Program-made: the position numbers and the translations under genes
Shown here: positions 25,014 through 35,481 of the stretch, piece after piece
Position numbering within the stretch: position 1 is the stretch's first letter
How the letters are laid out: every line of letters starts with the position of its first letter
Notes under the pieces: model-generated
Databases searched by the model: none
The model's input: the letters and a program-made list of their open reading frames with translations, nothing else
Told to the model about the DNA's origin: nothing
Assembly (NCBI RefSeq): GCF_000003605.2
Contig: NW_003108264.1
Span: forward strand, 1 to 46,535
DNA: 46,535 nt
DNA from: Saccoglossus kowalevskii
Lineage: Eukaryota; Hemichordata; Enteropneusta; Harrimaniidae
Direction of reading: 5' to 3'

Positions 25014-25968
25014 AATCTCAATCGGGCATGGTTAGTTCTTGCATGGGAGACTGCCTGAGAAAACCAGCTAGGGAATTTTTTTTTGGTTTCATCACATACA
25101 TATCAAACATATGAGACAACGTTCGTGCATCTTTTTTACACTGTAATGTCAATTATTTTCAGTAGAAAAACATGGAAATTTAGGCATGTTTTCAAGTTCA
25201 TGAACATTTTTCCAATTTCTCTATTATTTTTGGAGATCAAGTTGGTGATGATGTCGGCACATAGTGGGGTTTGACCTGTTAACGTACCGTGAAAAGTCAT
25301 ACAAAGTGAACGCAAAGTTGTGCAAAGTGATTGGAAAGTTTGTAGATATATTTGTACGCTTGACCTAACTTGTTGGCATATAGAAACCCGCAGTTGTAAA
25401 GTCAAATAAATGAATAAAAGCGAGATGAAAACAGCCTATATAAGCAGAGTATCACATGAGCTGACTGGCCGTATAAATGATAGAAAACAGCATGCAAATT
25501 TGGTAAAAGTGTTCGAAACTTTGGCGGAGTTACATGTATATTTAACCTAAGTCATTGGAATGCCAACCCCGCAGTTAAATTTCGAAAACATTAAGAAAAG
25601 TCAAGAAAATGCCAGATACATAAGCAGATTATGGCAACTGCAAACCGCAATTCGAAGACAAACTGTTGCAAAGTTTTGAAAAACGATTGCAAAGTTTGTA
25701 GATTCGTTTGGGAATGTTACATATGATATTATATTGACGGGTTCCATAGTCAAAAGTTCGAAAACGTAAAACAATACTTTGTAAATTGCCGTTAAATTAG
25801 CGTACTATTATTCGCAGCATGTAGAGGTCATAGGTCAATTCAAGAAGTTACTCGTACAAACGCTATCAGGTTTAAAACAGTGTCAAACATGAAATAGTCG
25901 CCAGATCGAGTATATTTCAAATTGCGTAACCAGTAGTGTTCGGAGGTGAAGAGACAAAGTTTAAAGTC
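25014..25968 (+). repeat. Satellite unit 27
   Basis: 955 bp. aatctcaatc form with ttttttacactg. From attttcagtag onward (gtcatac, gtacgcttg, agatacataag) it follows the unit 9-11 type. Confidence 0.96.
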
Positions 25969-26920
25969 AAGCTCAATCGGGCATGGTTAGTTCTTGCATG
26001 GGAGACTGCCTGAGAAAACCACCTAGGGAAATTTTTGTTGGTTTCATCACATACATATCAAACATATGAGACAACGTTCGTGCATCTTTTTTTCACAGTA
26101 ATGTCAATTATTTTCAGTAGAAAAACATGGAAATTTAGGCATATTTTCAAGTTCATGAACGTTTTTCCAATTTCTCTATTATTTTTGGAGATCAAGTTGG
26201 TGATGACGTCGGCACATAGTGGGGTTTGACTTGTTAACGTACCGTGAAAAGTCATACAAAGTGAACGCAAAGTTGTGCAAAGTGATTGGAAAGTTTGTAG
26301 ATATATTTGTACGCTTGACCTAACTTGTTGGCATATAGAAACCCGCAGTTGTAAAGTCAAATAAATGAATAAAAGCGAGATGAAAACAGCCTATATAAGC
26401 AGAGTATCACATGAGCTGACTGGCCGTATAAATGATAGAAAACAGCATGAAAGTTGGTAAAAGTGTTCGAAACGTTGGCGGAGTTACATGTATATTTAAC
26501 CTAAGTCATTGGAATGCCAACCCCGCAGTTAAATTTCGAAAACATTAAGTAAAAGTCAAGAAAATGCCAGATATATAAGCAGATTATGGCAACTGCAAAT
26601 CGAAAATCGAAGACAAACTGCTTGCAAAGTTTTGAAAAACGATTGCAAAGTTTGTAGATTCGTTTGGGAATGTTACATATGATATTATTTTGACGGGTTC
26701 CATTGTCAAAGTTCGAGAACGTAAAACAATATTTCGTAATTGCCGTTAAATTAGCGTACTATTATTCACAGCATGTAGAGTCATAGGTCAATTCAAGAAG
26801 TTACTAGTACAAACGCTATCAGGTTAAAACAGTGTCAAACATGAAATAGTCGCCAACTCGAGAATATTTCAAATTGCGTAACCAGTAGTGTTGGTAGGTG
26901 AAGAGACAAAGTTTGAAGTC
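25969..26920 (+). repeat. Satellite unit 28 (CCACCTAGG subfamily, indel-rich)
   Basis: 952 bp. ccacctaggg flank. Private gacgtcggc and gacttgttaac. Single-base losses cluster at 26690-26830 (gtcaaagttcg, cgtaattgcc, gtagagtcat, aggttaaaac). Confidence 0.95.
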
Positions 26921-27840
26921 AATCTCAATCGGGCATGGTTATTTCTTGCATGGGAGACTGCATGAGAAATCCAGATAGGGATTTTTTTTTGGTTTCATCA
27001 CATACATATCAAACATATGAGACAACGTTCGTGCATTTTTTTTCACTGTAATGTCAATTATTTTTAGTAGAAAAACATGGAAATTTAGGCATGTTTTCAA
27101 GTTCATGAACATTTTTCAAATTTCTTTATTATTTTTGGAGATCAAGTTGGTGATGATGTCGGCACATAATGGGGTTTGACCTTTTAACGAACCGTGAAAA
27201 GTCGTACAAAGTGAACGCAAAGTTGTGCAAAGTGATTGGAAAGTTTGTTGATATATTTGTATGCTTGATCTAACTTGTTGGTATATAGAAACCTGCAGTA
27301 GTAAAGTCAAATAAATGATTAAAAGCGAGATGAAAACAGCCTATATAAGCAGAGTATCCCATGAGCTGACTGGCCGTAAAAATGATACAAAACAGCATGC
27401 AAAGTTGGTAAAATTTTCGAAACGTTGGCGGAGTTACATGTATATTTAACATAAGTCATTGGAATGCCAACCCCGCAGTTAAATTACGAAAACATTAAGT
27501 AAATGTCAAGAAAATGCCAGATATATAAGCAGATTATGGCAACTGCAAACCGCAAATCGAAGACAAACTGCTTGCAAAATTTTGAAAAACGATTGCAAAG
27601 TTTGTAGATTCCTTTGGCAATGTTACATATGATATTATATTGACGGGTTACATAGTCAAAAGTTCGAAAATGTAAAAAAATATTCGCAGCATGTAGAGGT
27701 CATAGGTCAATTCAAGAAGTTACTCGTACAAACGCTATCAGGTTTAAAACAGTGTCAAACATGAAATAGTCGCCAACTCGAGAATATTTCAAATTGCGTA
27801 ACCAGTAGTGTTGGTAGGTGAAGAGACAAAGTTTGAAGTC
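26921..27840 (+). repeat. Satellite unit 29 (short, ~35-bp deletion)
   Basis: 920 bp, the shortest full copy. About 35 bases of the fourth subunit are missing at 27681-27685, where aatatt joins directly to cgcagc. The unit also has many substitutions (gcatgagaaatccagat, gaccttttaacg, cttgatctaac, gtatcccatg). Confidence 0.96.
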
Positions 27841-28795
27841 AAGCTCAATCGGGCATGGTTAGTTCTTGCATGGGAGACTGCCTGAGAAAACCAGCAACGG
27901 AAATTTTTTGGTTTCATCACATACATATCAAACATATGAGACAACGTTCGTGCATCTTTTTTTCACTGTAATGTCAATTATTTTTAGTAGAAAAACATGG
28001 AAATTTAGGCATGTTTTCAAGTTCATGAACATTTTTCCAATTTCTCTATTATTTTTGGAGATCAAGTTGGTGATGATGTCGGCTCATAGTTGGGTTTGAC
28101 CTGTTAACGTACCGTGAAAGTCGTACAAAGTGAACGCAAAGTTGTGCAAAGTGATTGGAAAGTTTGTAGATACATTTGTATGCTTGACCTAACTTGTTGG
28201 TATATAGAAACCCGCAGTTGTAAAGTCAAATAAATGAATAAAAGCGAGATGAAAACAGCCTATATAAGCAGAGTATCACATGAGCTGACTGGCCGTAAAA
28301 ATGATACAAAACAGCATGCAAAGTTGGTAAAAGTGTTCGAAACGTTGGCGGAGTTACATGTATATTTAACATAAGTCATTGGAATGCCAATCCCGCAGTT
28401 AAATTTCGAAAACATTAAGTAATTGTCAGGAAAATGCCAGATATATAAGCAGATTATCGCAACTGCAAACCGCAAATCATAGACAAACTGGTTGCAAAGT
28501 TTTGAAAAAACAATTGCAAAGTTTGTAGATTCGTTTGGGAATGTTACATATGATATTATATTTACGGGTTCCATAGTCAAAAGTTAGAAAACGTAAAACA
28601 ATATTTCGTAAATTGCCGGTAAAGTAGCGTACTATTATTCGCAGCATGTAGAGGTCATAGGTCAATTCAAGAAGTTACTCGTACAAACGCTATCAGGTTT
28701 AAAACAGTGTCAAACATGAAATAGTCGCCAACTCGAGTGTATTTCAAATTGCGTAACCAGTAGTTTTGGTAGGTGAAGAGACAAAGTATAAAGTC
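27841..28795 (+). repeat. Satellite unit 30
   Basis: 955 bp. Flank ccagcaacggaaa with a short T6 run. gatacaaaac and aacataagtc are shared with unit 29. gccggtaaag is private. Confidence 0.96.
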
Positions 28796-29744
28796 AAGCT
28801 CTATCGGGCATGGTTAGTTCTTGCATGGGAGACTGCCTGAGAAAACCAGCTAGGGAATTTTTTTTTGGTTTCATCACATACATATCAAACATATGAGACA
28901 ACGTTCGTGCATCTTTTTTCACTGTAATGTCAATTACTTTTAGTAGAAAAACATGGAAATTTAGGCATGTTTTCAAGTTCATGAACATTTTTCCAATTTC
29001 TCTATTATTTTTGGAGATCAAGTTGGTGATGATGTCGGCACATAGTGGGGTTTGACCTGTTAACGAACCGTGAAAAGTCGTACAAAGTGAACGCAAAGTT
29101 GTGCAAAGTGATTGGAAAGTTTGTAGATATATTTGTATGCTTGACCTAACTTGTTGGCATATAGAAACCCGCAGTTGTAAAGTCAAATAAATGAATAAAA
29201 GCGAGATGAAAACAGCCTATATAAGCAGAGTATCACATGAGCTGACTGGCCGTAAAAATGATAGAAAACAAAGTTGGTAAAAGTGTTCGAAACGTTGGCG
29301 GAGTTACATGTATATTTAACTTAAGTCATTGGAATGCCAACCCCGCAGTTATATTTCGAAAACATTAAGTAAAAGTCAAGAAAATGCCAGATATATAAGC
29401 AGATTATGGCAACTGCAAACCGAAAATCGAAGACAAACTGCTTGCAAAGTTTTGAAAAACGATTGCAAAGTTTGTAGATTCGTTTGGGAATGTTACATAT
29501 GATATTATATTGACGGCTTCCATAGTCAAAAGTTCGAAAACGTAAAACAATACTTTGTAAATTGCCGTTAAATTAGCGTACTATTATTCGCAGCATGTAG
29601 AGGTCATAGGCCAATTCAAGAAGTTACTCGTACAAACGCTATCAGGTTTAAAACAGTGTCAAACATGAAATAGTCGCCAACTCGAGTGTATTTCAAATTG
29701 CGTAACCAGTAGTGTTGGTAGGTGAAGAGACAAAGTTTCAAGTC
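28796..29744 (+). repeat. Satellite unit 31 (CTCTATC subfamily, 7-bp deletion)
   Basis: 949 bp. Seven bases around gcatgc are lost at about 29270 (atagaaaacaaagttgg). Also attacttttag, gttatatttcg and ggccaattc. Confidence 0.96.
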
Positions 29745-30700
29745 AAGCTCTATCGGGCATGGTTAGTTTGTGCATGGGAGACTGCCTGAGAAATCCAGCT
29801 AGGGAAATTTTTTTGGTTTCATCACATACATATCAAACATATGAGACAACGTTCGTGCATCTTTTTTTCACTGTAATGTCAATTATTTTTAGTAGAAAAA
29901 CATGGAAATTTAGGCATGTTTTCAAGTTCATGAACATTTTTCCAATTTCTCTGTTATTTTTGGAGATCAAGTTGGTGATGATGTCGGCACATAGTGGGGT
30001 TTGACCTGTTAACGTACCGTGAAAAGTCGTACAAAGTGAACGCAAAGTTGTGCAAAGTGATTGGAAAGTTTGTAGATATATTTGTATGCATGACCTAACT
30101 TGTTGGCATATTGAAACCCGCAGTTGTAAAGTCAATTAAATGAATAAAAGCGAGATGAAAACAGCCTATATAAGCAGAGTATCACATGAGCTGACTGGCC
30201 GTAAAAATGATAGAAAACAGCATGCAAAGTTGGTAAAAGTGTTCGAAACGTTGGCGAAGTTACATGTATATTTAACCTAAGTCATTGGAATGCCAACCCC
30301 GCAGTTAAATTTCGAAAACATTAAGTAATTGTCTGGAAAATGCCAGATATATAAGCAGATTATCGCAACTGCAAACCGCAAATCGAAGACAAACTGCTTA
30401 AAAAGTTTTGAAAAACGATTGCAAAGTTTGTAGATTCGTTTGGGAATGTTACATATGATATTATATTGACGGGTTCCATAGTCAAAAGTTAGAAAACGTA
30501 AAACAATATTTCGTAAATTGCCGTTAAAGTAGCGAACTATTATTCGCAGCATGTAGAGGTCATAGGTCAATTCAAGAAGTTACTCGTACAAACGCTATCA
30601 GGTTTAAAACAGTGTCAAACATGAAATAGTCGCCAACTCGAGTATATTTCAAATTGCGTAACCAGTAGTGTTGGTAGGTGAAGAGACAAAGTTTAAAGTC
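29745..30700 (+). repeat. Satellite unit 32 (CTCTATC subfamily)
   Basis: 956 bp. ggttagtttgtgcatgg and gagaaatccagc in and after the 5S-like segment. Private catattgaaac, ggcgaagtt and cttaaaaag. Confidence 0.96.
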
Positions 30701-30752
30701 AAGCTCAATCGGGCATGGTTAGTTCTTGCATGGGAGACTGCCTGAGAAAACC
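30701..30752 (+). pseudogene. 5S rRNA-like segment, derived CATGG type
   Basis: Same segment as at 180-231 but with two further departures from 5S: caatcggg for cagtcggg, and catgg for cctgg. The second change alters the intermediate-element flank. Box C (gcatgggagactgcc) is unchanged. This derived form is the majority type in the array. Confidence 0.8.
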
Positions 30753-30763
30753 AGCTAGGGAAA

Positions 30764-30772
30764 TTTTTTTTT
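30764..30772 (+). terminator. T9 run after 5S-like segment
   Basis: Nine T, 11 bases after the last base aligned to 5S. Position and length would suit polymerase III termination if the segment were transcribed. No transcription evidence is available in sequence alone. Confidence 0.45.
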
Positions 30773-30892
30773 GTTTCATCACATACATATCAAACATATG
30801 AGACAACGTTCGTGCATCTTTTTTTCACTGTAATGTCAATTATTTTTAGTAGAAAAACATGGAAATTGAGGCATGTTTTCAAGTTCATGAAC

Positions 30893-31073
30893 ATTTTTCC
30901 AATTTCTCTGTTATTTTTGGAGATCAAGTTGGTGATGATGTCGGCACATCGTGGGGTTTGACCTGTTAACGTACCGTGAAAAGTCGTACAAAGTGAACGC
31001 AAAGTTGTGCAAAGTGATTGGAAAGTTTGTAGATATATTTGTATGCTTGACCTAACTTGTTGGCATATAGAAA
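30893..31073 (+). repeat. Internal ~182-bp subunit 1
   Basis: Its second half aligns with the next subunit at an offset of 182: gcaaagttg at 30999 against 31181, and the tail cctaac..ttgg..acccgcag at its end against cctaag..ttgg..ccccgcag. The first half is too diverged to align confidently and has no TATATAAG. Confidence 0.65.
30991..31034 (+). repeat. Phased CAAAGT boxes
   Basis: Within subunit 1 the motif (c/g)aaagt occurs four times at spacings of 11, 10 and 12 bp, close to one helical turn: aaagtg, caaagttg, caaagtg, gaaagtttg. The block is present in essentially all units. Its function is unknown. CAAAG is the core of HMG-box (TCF/SOX-type) sites, and phased A-runs can also bend DNA. 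Confidence 0.55.
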
Positions 31074-31254
31074 CCCGCAGTTGTAAAGTCAAATAAATGA
31101 ATAAAAGCGAGATGAAATCAGCCTATATAAGTAGAGTATCACATGAGCTGACTGGCCGTAAAAATGATAGAAAACAGCATGCAAAGTTGGTAAAAGTGTT
31201 CGAAACGTTGGCGGAGTTACATGTATATTTAACCTAAGTCATTGGAATGCCAAC
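31074..31254 (+). repeat. Internal ~182-bp subunit 2
   Basis: Runs from one cccgcagtt to the next, 181 bp later. Contains tatataag at 31124, gcaaagttgg at 31181 and ttacatgtatattt at 31217. Each has a counterpart in subunit 3 at offsets of 181, 176 and 189. Confidence 0.75.
31124..31131 (+). promoter_or_regulatory. TATATAAG motif, first of two per unit
   Basis: A sequence identical to a strong TATA-box consensus, at equivalent places in subunits 2 and 3 (second copy at 31305). Nearly all units retain both. No gene lies at a fitting distance, so this is a motif match only. Confidence 0.25.
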
Positions 31255-31438
31255 CCCGCAGTTAAATTTCGAAAACATTAAGTAATTGTCTGGAAAATGC
31301 CAGATATATAAGCAGATTATCGCAACTGCAAACCGCAAATCGAAGACAAACTGCTTGCAAAGTTTTGAAAAACGATTGCAAAGTTTGTAGATTCGTTTGG
31401 GAATGTTACATATGATATTATATTGACGGGTTCCATAG
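31255..31438 (+). repeat. Internal ~182-bp subunit 3
   Basis: Partner of subunit 2: cccgcagtt, tatataagcag at 31305, gcaaagtt at 31357, ttacatatgatatt at 31406. Homology to subunit 2 is clear by eye despite many substitutions. Confidence 0.75.
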
Positions 31439-31620
31439 TCAAAAGTTAGAAAACGTAAAACAATATTTCGTAAATTGCCGTTAAAGTAGCGAACTATTAT
31501 TCGCAGCATGTAGAGGTCATAGGTCAATTCAAGAAGTTACTCGTACAAACGCTATCAGGTTTAAAACAGTGTCAAACATGAAATAGTCGCCAACTCGAGT
31601 ATATTTCAAATTGCGTAACC
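31439..31620 (+). repeat. Internal ~182-bp subunit 4 (degenerate)
   Basis: Aligns more loosely with subunit 3: agttagaaaacgtaaaac against agttaaatttcgaaaac, then aattgcc against aaatgcc, and tattattcgcag against tatataagcag. The offset is 184-190. The end point is approximate; the 5S-like segment of the next copy begins about 38 bp later. Confidence 0.5.
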
Positions 31621-31657
31621 AGTAGTGTTGGTAGGTGAAGAGACAAAGTTTAAAGTC

Positions 31658-32614
31658 CAACTCAATCGGGCATGGGTAGTTCTTGCATGGGAGACTGCCT
31701 GAGAAAACCAGCTAGGGATTTTTTTTTGTTTCATCACATACATATCAAACATATGAGACAACGTTCGTGCATCTTTTTTTCACTGTAATGTCAATTATTT
31801 TTAGTAGAAAAACATGGAAATTTAGGCATGTTTTCAAGTTCATGAACATTTTTCCAATTTCTCTGTTATTTTTGGAGATCAAGTTGGTGATGATGTCGGC
31901 ACATAGTGGGGTTTGACCTGTTAACGTACCGTGAAAAGTCGTACAAAGTGAACGCAAAGTTGTGCAAAGTGATTGGAAAGTTTGTAGATATATTTGTATG
32001 CTTGACCTAACTTGTTGGCATATAGAAACCCGCAGTTGTAAAGTCAAATAAATGAATAAAAGCGAGATGAAAACAGCCTATATAAGCAGAGTATCACATG
32101 AGCTGACTGGCCGTAAAAATGATAGAAAACAGCATGCAAAGTTGGTAAAAGTGTTCGAAACGTTGGCGGAGTTACATGTATATTTAACCTAAGTCATTGG
32201 AATGCCAACCCCGCAGTGAAATTTCGAAAACATTAAGTAATTGTCTGGAAAATGCCAGATATATAAGCAGATTATCGCAACTGCAAACCGAAAATCGAAG
32301 ACAAACTGTTTGCAAAGTTTTGAAAAGCGATTGCAAAGTTTGTAGATTCGTTTGGGAATGTTACATATGATATTATATTGACGGGTTCCATAGTCAAAAG
32401 TTCGAAAACGTAAAACAATATTTCGTAAATTGCCGTTAAAGTAGCGAACTATTATTATTCGCAGCATGTAGAGGTCATAGGTCAATTCAAGAAGTTACTC
32501 GTACAAACGCGATCAGGTTTAAAACAGTGTCAAACATGAAATAGTCGCCAACTGCAGTTATTTCAAATTGAGTAACCAGTAGTGTTGGTAGGTGAAGAGA
32601 CAAAGTTTAAAGTC
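31658..32614 (+). repeat. Satellite unit 34
   Basis: 957 bp. agtccaactc and catgggtagttc in the 5S-like segment, shared only with unit 40. An ATT triplet is gained at about 32450 (attattattcg). cgcgatcagg and gagtaacc are private. Confidence 0.96.
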
Positions 32615-33572
32615 AATCTCAATCGGGCATGGTTAGTTCTTGCATGGGATACTGCGTGAGAAAACCAGCTAGGGAATTTTTTTTTTGTTTCATCACATAC
32701 ATATCAAACATATGAGACAACGTTCGTGCATCTTTTTTTCACTGTAATGTCAATTATTTTTAGTAGAAAAACATGGAAATTGAGGCATGTTTTCAAGTTC
32801 ATGAACATTTTTCCAATTTCTCTGTTATTTTTGGAGATCAAGTTGGTGATGATGTCGGCACATCGTGGCGTTTGACCTGTTAACGTACCGTGAAAAGTCG
32901 TACAAAGTGAACGCAAAGTTGTGCAAAGTGATTGGAAAGTTTGTAGATATATTTGTATGCTTGACCTAACTTTTTGGCATATAGAAACCCGTAGTTGTAA
33001 AGTCAAATAAATGAATAAAAGCGAGATGAAAACAGCCTATATAAGCAGAGTATCACATGAGCTGACTGGCCGTAAAAATGATAGAAAACAGCATGCAAAG
33101 TTGGTAAAAGTGTACGAAACGTTGGCGGAGTTACATGTATATTTAACCTAAGTTATTGGAATGCCAACCCCGCAATTAAATTTCGAAAACATTAAGTAAT
33201 TGTCTGGAAAATGCCAGATATATAAGCAGATTATCGCAACTGCAAACCGAAAATGGAAGACAAACTGCTTGCAAAGTTTTGGAAAGCGATTGCAAAGTTT
33301 GTAGATTCGTTTGGGAATGTTACATATGATATTATATTGACGGGTTCCATAGTCAAAAGTTCGAAAACGTAAAAAAAATATTTCGTAAATTGCTCTTTAA
33401 GTTGCGTACTATTATTCGCAGCATGTAGAGGTCATAGGTCAATTCAAGAAGTTACTCGTACAAACGCTATCAAGTTTAAAACAGTGTCAAACATGAAATA
33501 GTCGCCAATTCAAGTATATTTCAAATTGCGTGAGCAGTAGTGTGGGTAGGTGAAGAGACCAAGTTTAAAGTC
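32615..33572 (+). repeat. Satellite unit 35
   Basis: 958 bp. Box C is altered (gggatactgcgtg). aattgagg and cacatcgtggcg in the 5' half. The 3' end (aaatggaag, ggaaagcgattg, ctctttaagttgcg) matches the end of unit 1. Confidence 0.96.
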
Positions 33573-34524
33573 AAGCTCAGTCGGGCCTGGTTAGTTCTTG
33601 CATGGGAGACTGCCTGAGAAAACCAGCTAGGGAATTTTTTTTATTTCATCACATACATATCAAACATATGACAAAATCTTCGTGCATCTTTTTCACTGTG
33701 ATGTAAATTATTTTTAGTAGAAAAACATGGAAATTTAGGCATGTTGTCAAGTTCATGTACATTTTTCCAATTTCTCTATTATTTTTGGAGATCAAGTTGG
33801 TGATGATGTCGGCACATAGTGGGGTTTGACCTGTTAACGTACCGTGAAAAGTCATACAAAGTGAACGCAAAGTTGTGCAAAGTGATTGGAAAGTTTGTAG
33901 ATATATTTGTATGCTTGACCTAACTTGTTGGCATATAGAAACCCGCAGTTGTAAAGTCAAATAAATGAATAAAAGCGAGATGAAAACAGCCTATATAAGC
34001 AGAGTATCACATGACCTGACTGGCCGTATAAATGATAGAAAACAGCATGCAAAGTTGTTAAAAGTGTTCGAAACGTTGGCGGAGTTATACGTATATTTTA
34101 CCTAAGTCATTGGAATGCCAACCCCGCAGTTAAATTTCGAAAACATTAAGTAAAAGTCAAGAAAATGCCAGATACATAGCAGATTATGGCAACTGCAAAC
34201 CGCAATTCGAAGACAAACTGCTTGCAAAGTTTTGAAAAACGATTGCAAAGTTTGTAGATTCGTTTGGGAATGTTACATACGATATTATATTGACGGGTTC
34301 CATAGTCAAAAGTTCGAAAACGTAACACAATATTTTGTAAATTGCCGTTAAATTAGCGTACTATTATTCGCAGCAAGTAGAGGTCATTGGTCAATTCAAG
34401 AAGTTACTCGTACAAACGCTATAAGGTTTAAAACAGTGTCAAACATGAAATAGTCGCCAGATCGAGTATATTTCAAATTGCGTAACCAGTAGTGTTGGTA
34501 GGTGAAAAGACAAAGTTTAAAGTC
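33573..34524 (+). repeat. Satellite unit 36 (CCTGG subfamily, chimeric)
   Basis: 952 bp. The 5' part is a near copy of unit 2 (gaccaagttt just upstream, atttcatcac, atgacaaaatcttcg, gcatgttgtcaag). From about 33755 it changes to the type of unit 37 (catgtacattt, gtcatac, catgacctgac, ttatacgtatattttacc). Confidence 0.96.
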
Positions 34525-35481
34525 AAGCTCAATCGGGCAAGGTTAGTTCTTGCATGGGAGACTGACTGAGAAATCCACCTAGGGAAATTTTTGTGGTTTC
34601 ATTACATACATATCAAACATATGATACAACGTTTGTGCATCTTTTGTTCACTGTAATGTCAATTATTTTTAGTAGAAAAACATGGAAATTTAGGCATGTT
34701 TTCAAGTTCATGTACATTTTTCCAATTTCTCTATTATTTTTGGAGATCAAGTTGGTGATGATGTCGGCACATAGTGGGGTTTGACCTGTTAACGTACCGT
34801 GAAAAGTCATACAAAGTGAACGCAAAGTTGTGCAAAATGATTGGAAAGTTTGTAGATATATTTGTATGCTTGACCTAACTTGTTGGCATATAGAAACCCG
34901 CAGTTGTAAAGTCAAATAAATGAATAAAAGCGAGATGAAAACAGCCTATATAAGCAGAGTATCACATGACCTGACTGGGCCGTATAAATGATAGAAAACA
35001 GCATGCAAAGTTGTTAAAAGTGTTCGAACGTTGGCGGAGTTATACGTATATTTTACCTAAGTCATTGGAATGCCAACCCCGCAGTTAAATTTCGAAAACA
35101 TTAAGTAAAAGTCAAGAAAATGCCAGATATATAAGCAGATTATGGCAACTGCAAACCGTAAATCGAAGACAAACTGCTTGCAAAGTTTTGAAAAACGATT
35201 GCAAAGTTTGGAGATTCGTTTGGTAATGTTACATATGATATTATATTGACGGGTTACATAATCAAAAGTTCGAAAACTTAAAAAAAATATTTCGTAAATT
35301 GCCGTTAAAATAGCGTACTATTATTCGCAGCATGTAGAGGTCATAGGTCAATTCAAGAAGTTACTCGTACAAACGCTATCAGGTTTAAAACAGTGTCAAA
35401 CATGAAATAGTCGCCAACTCGAGTATATTTCAAATTGCGTAAGCAGTAGTGTGGGTAGGTGAAGAGACAAAGTTTAAAGTC
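34525..35481 (+). repeat. Satellite unit 37 (CCACCTAGG subfamily)
   Basis: 957 bp. The rare block gactgactgag, tcattacat, atgatacaacgtttg and cttttgttcac is repeated in unit 45. Private gggcaaggtt and ttggagattcg. Confidence 0.96.

Larger units (their letters stand above)
30701..31657 (+). repeat. Satellite unit 33 (representative copy)
   Basis: 957 bp, the modal length, used here to map the internal structure. It has the CATGG type of 5S-like segment, a T9 run at 30764-30772, aattgagg and cacatcgtgg. Its TATA-like motifs are at 31124 and 31305. I counted about 33 CpG in the unit. Confidence 0.97.

Noticed and set aside
31124..31131. Calling TATATAAG a true promoter
   Set aside because: No coding or RNA gene starts at a fitting distance, and the motif recurs because the subunits are repeats. 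It is kept only as a low-confidence motif.
31385..31410. CENP-B box in attcgtttgggaatg
   Set aside because: It has TTCG but lacks the required A and CGGG at the fixed positions. No other stretch of the unit fits better, so there is no sequence support for CENP-B binding.
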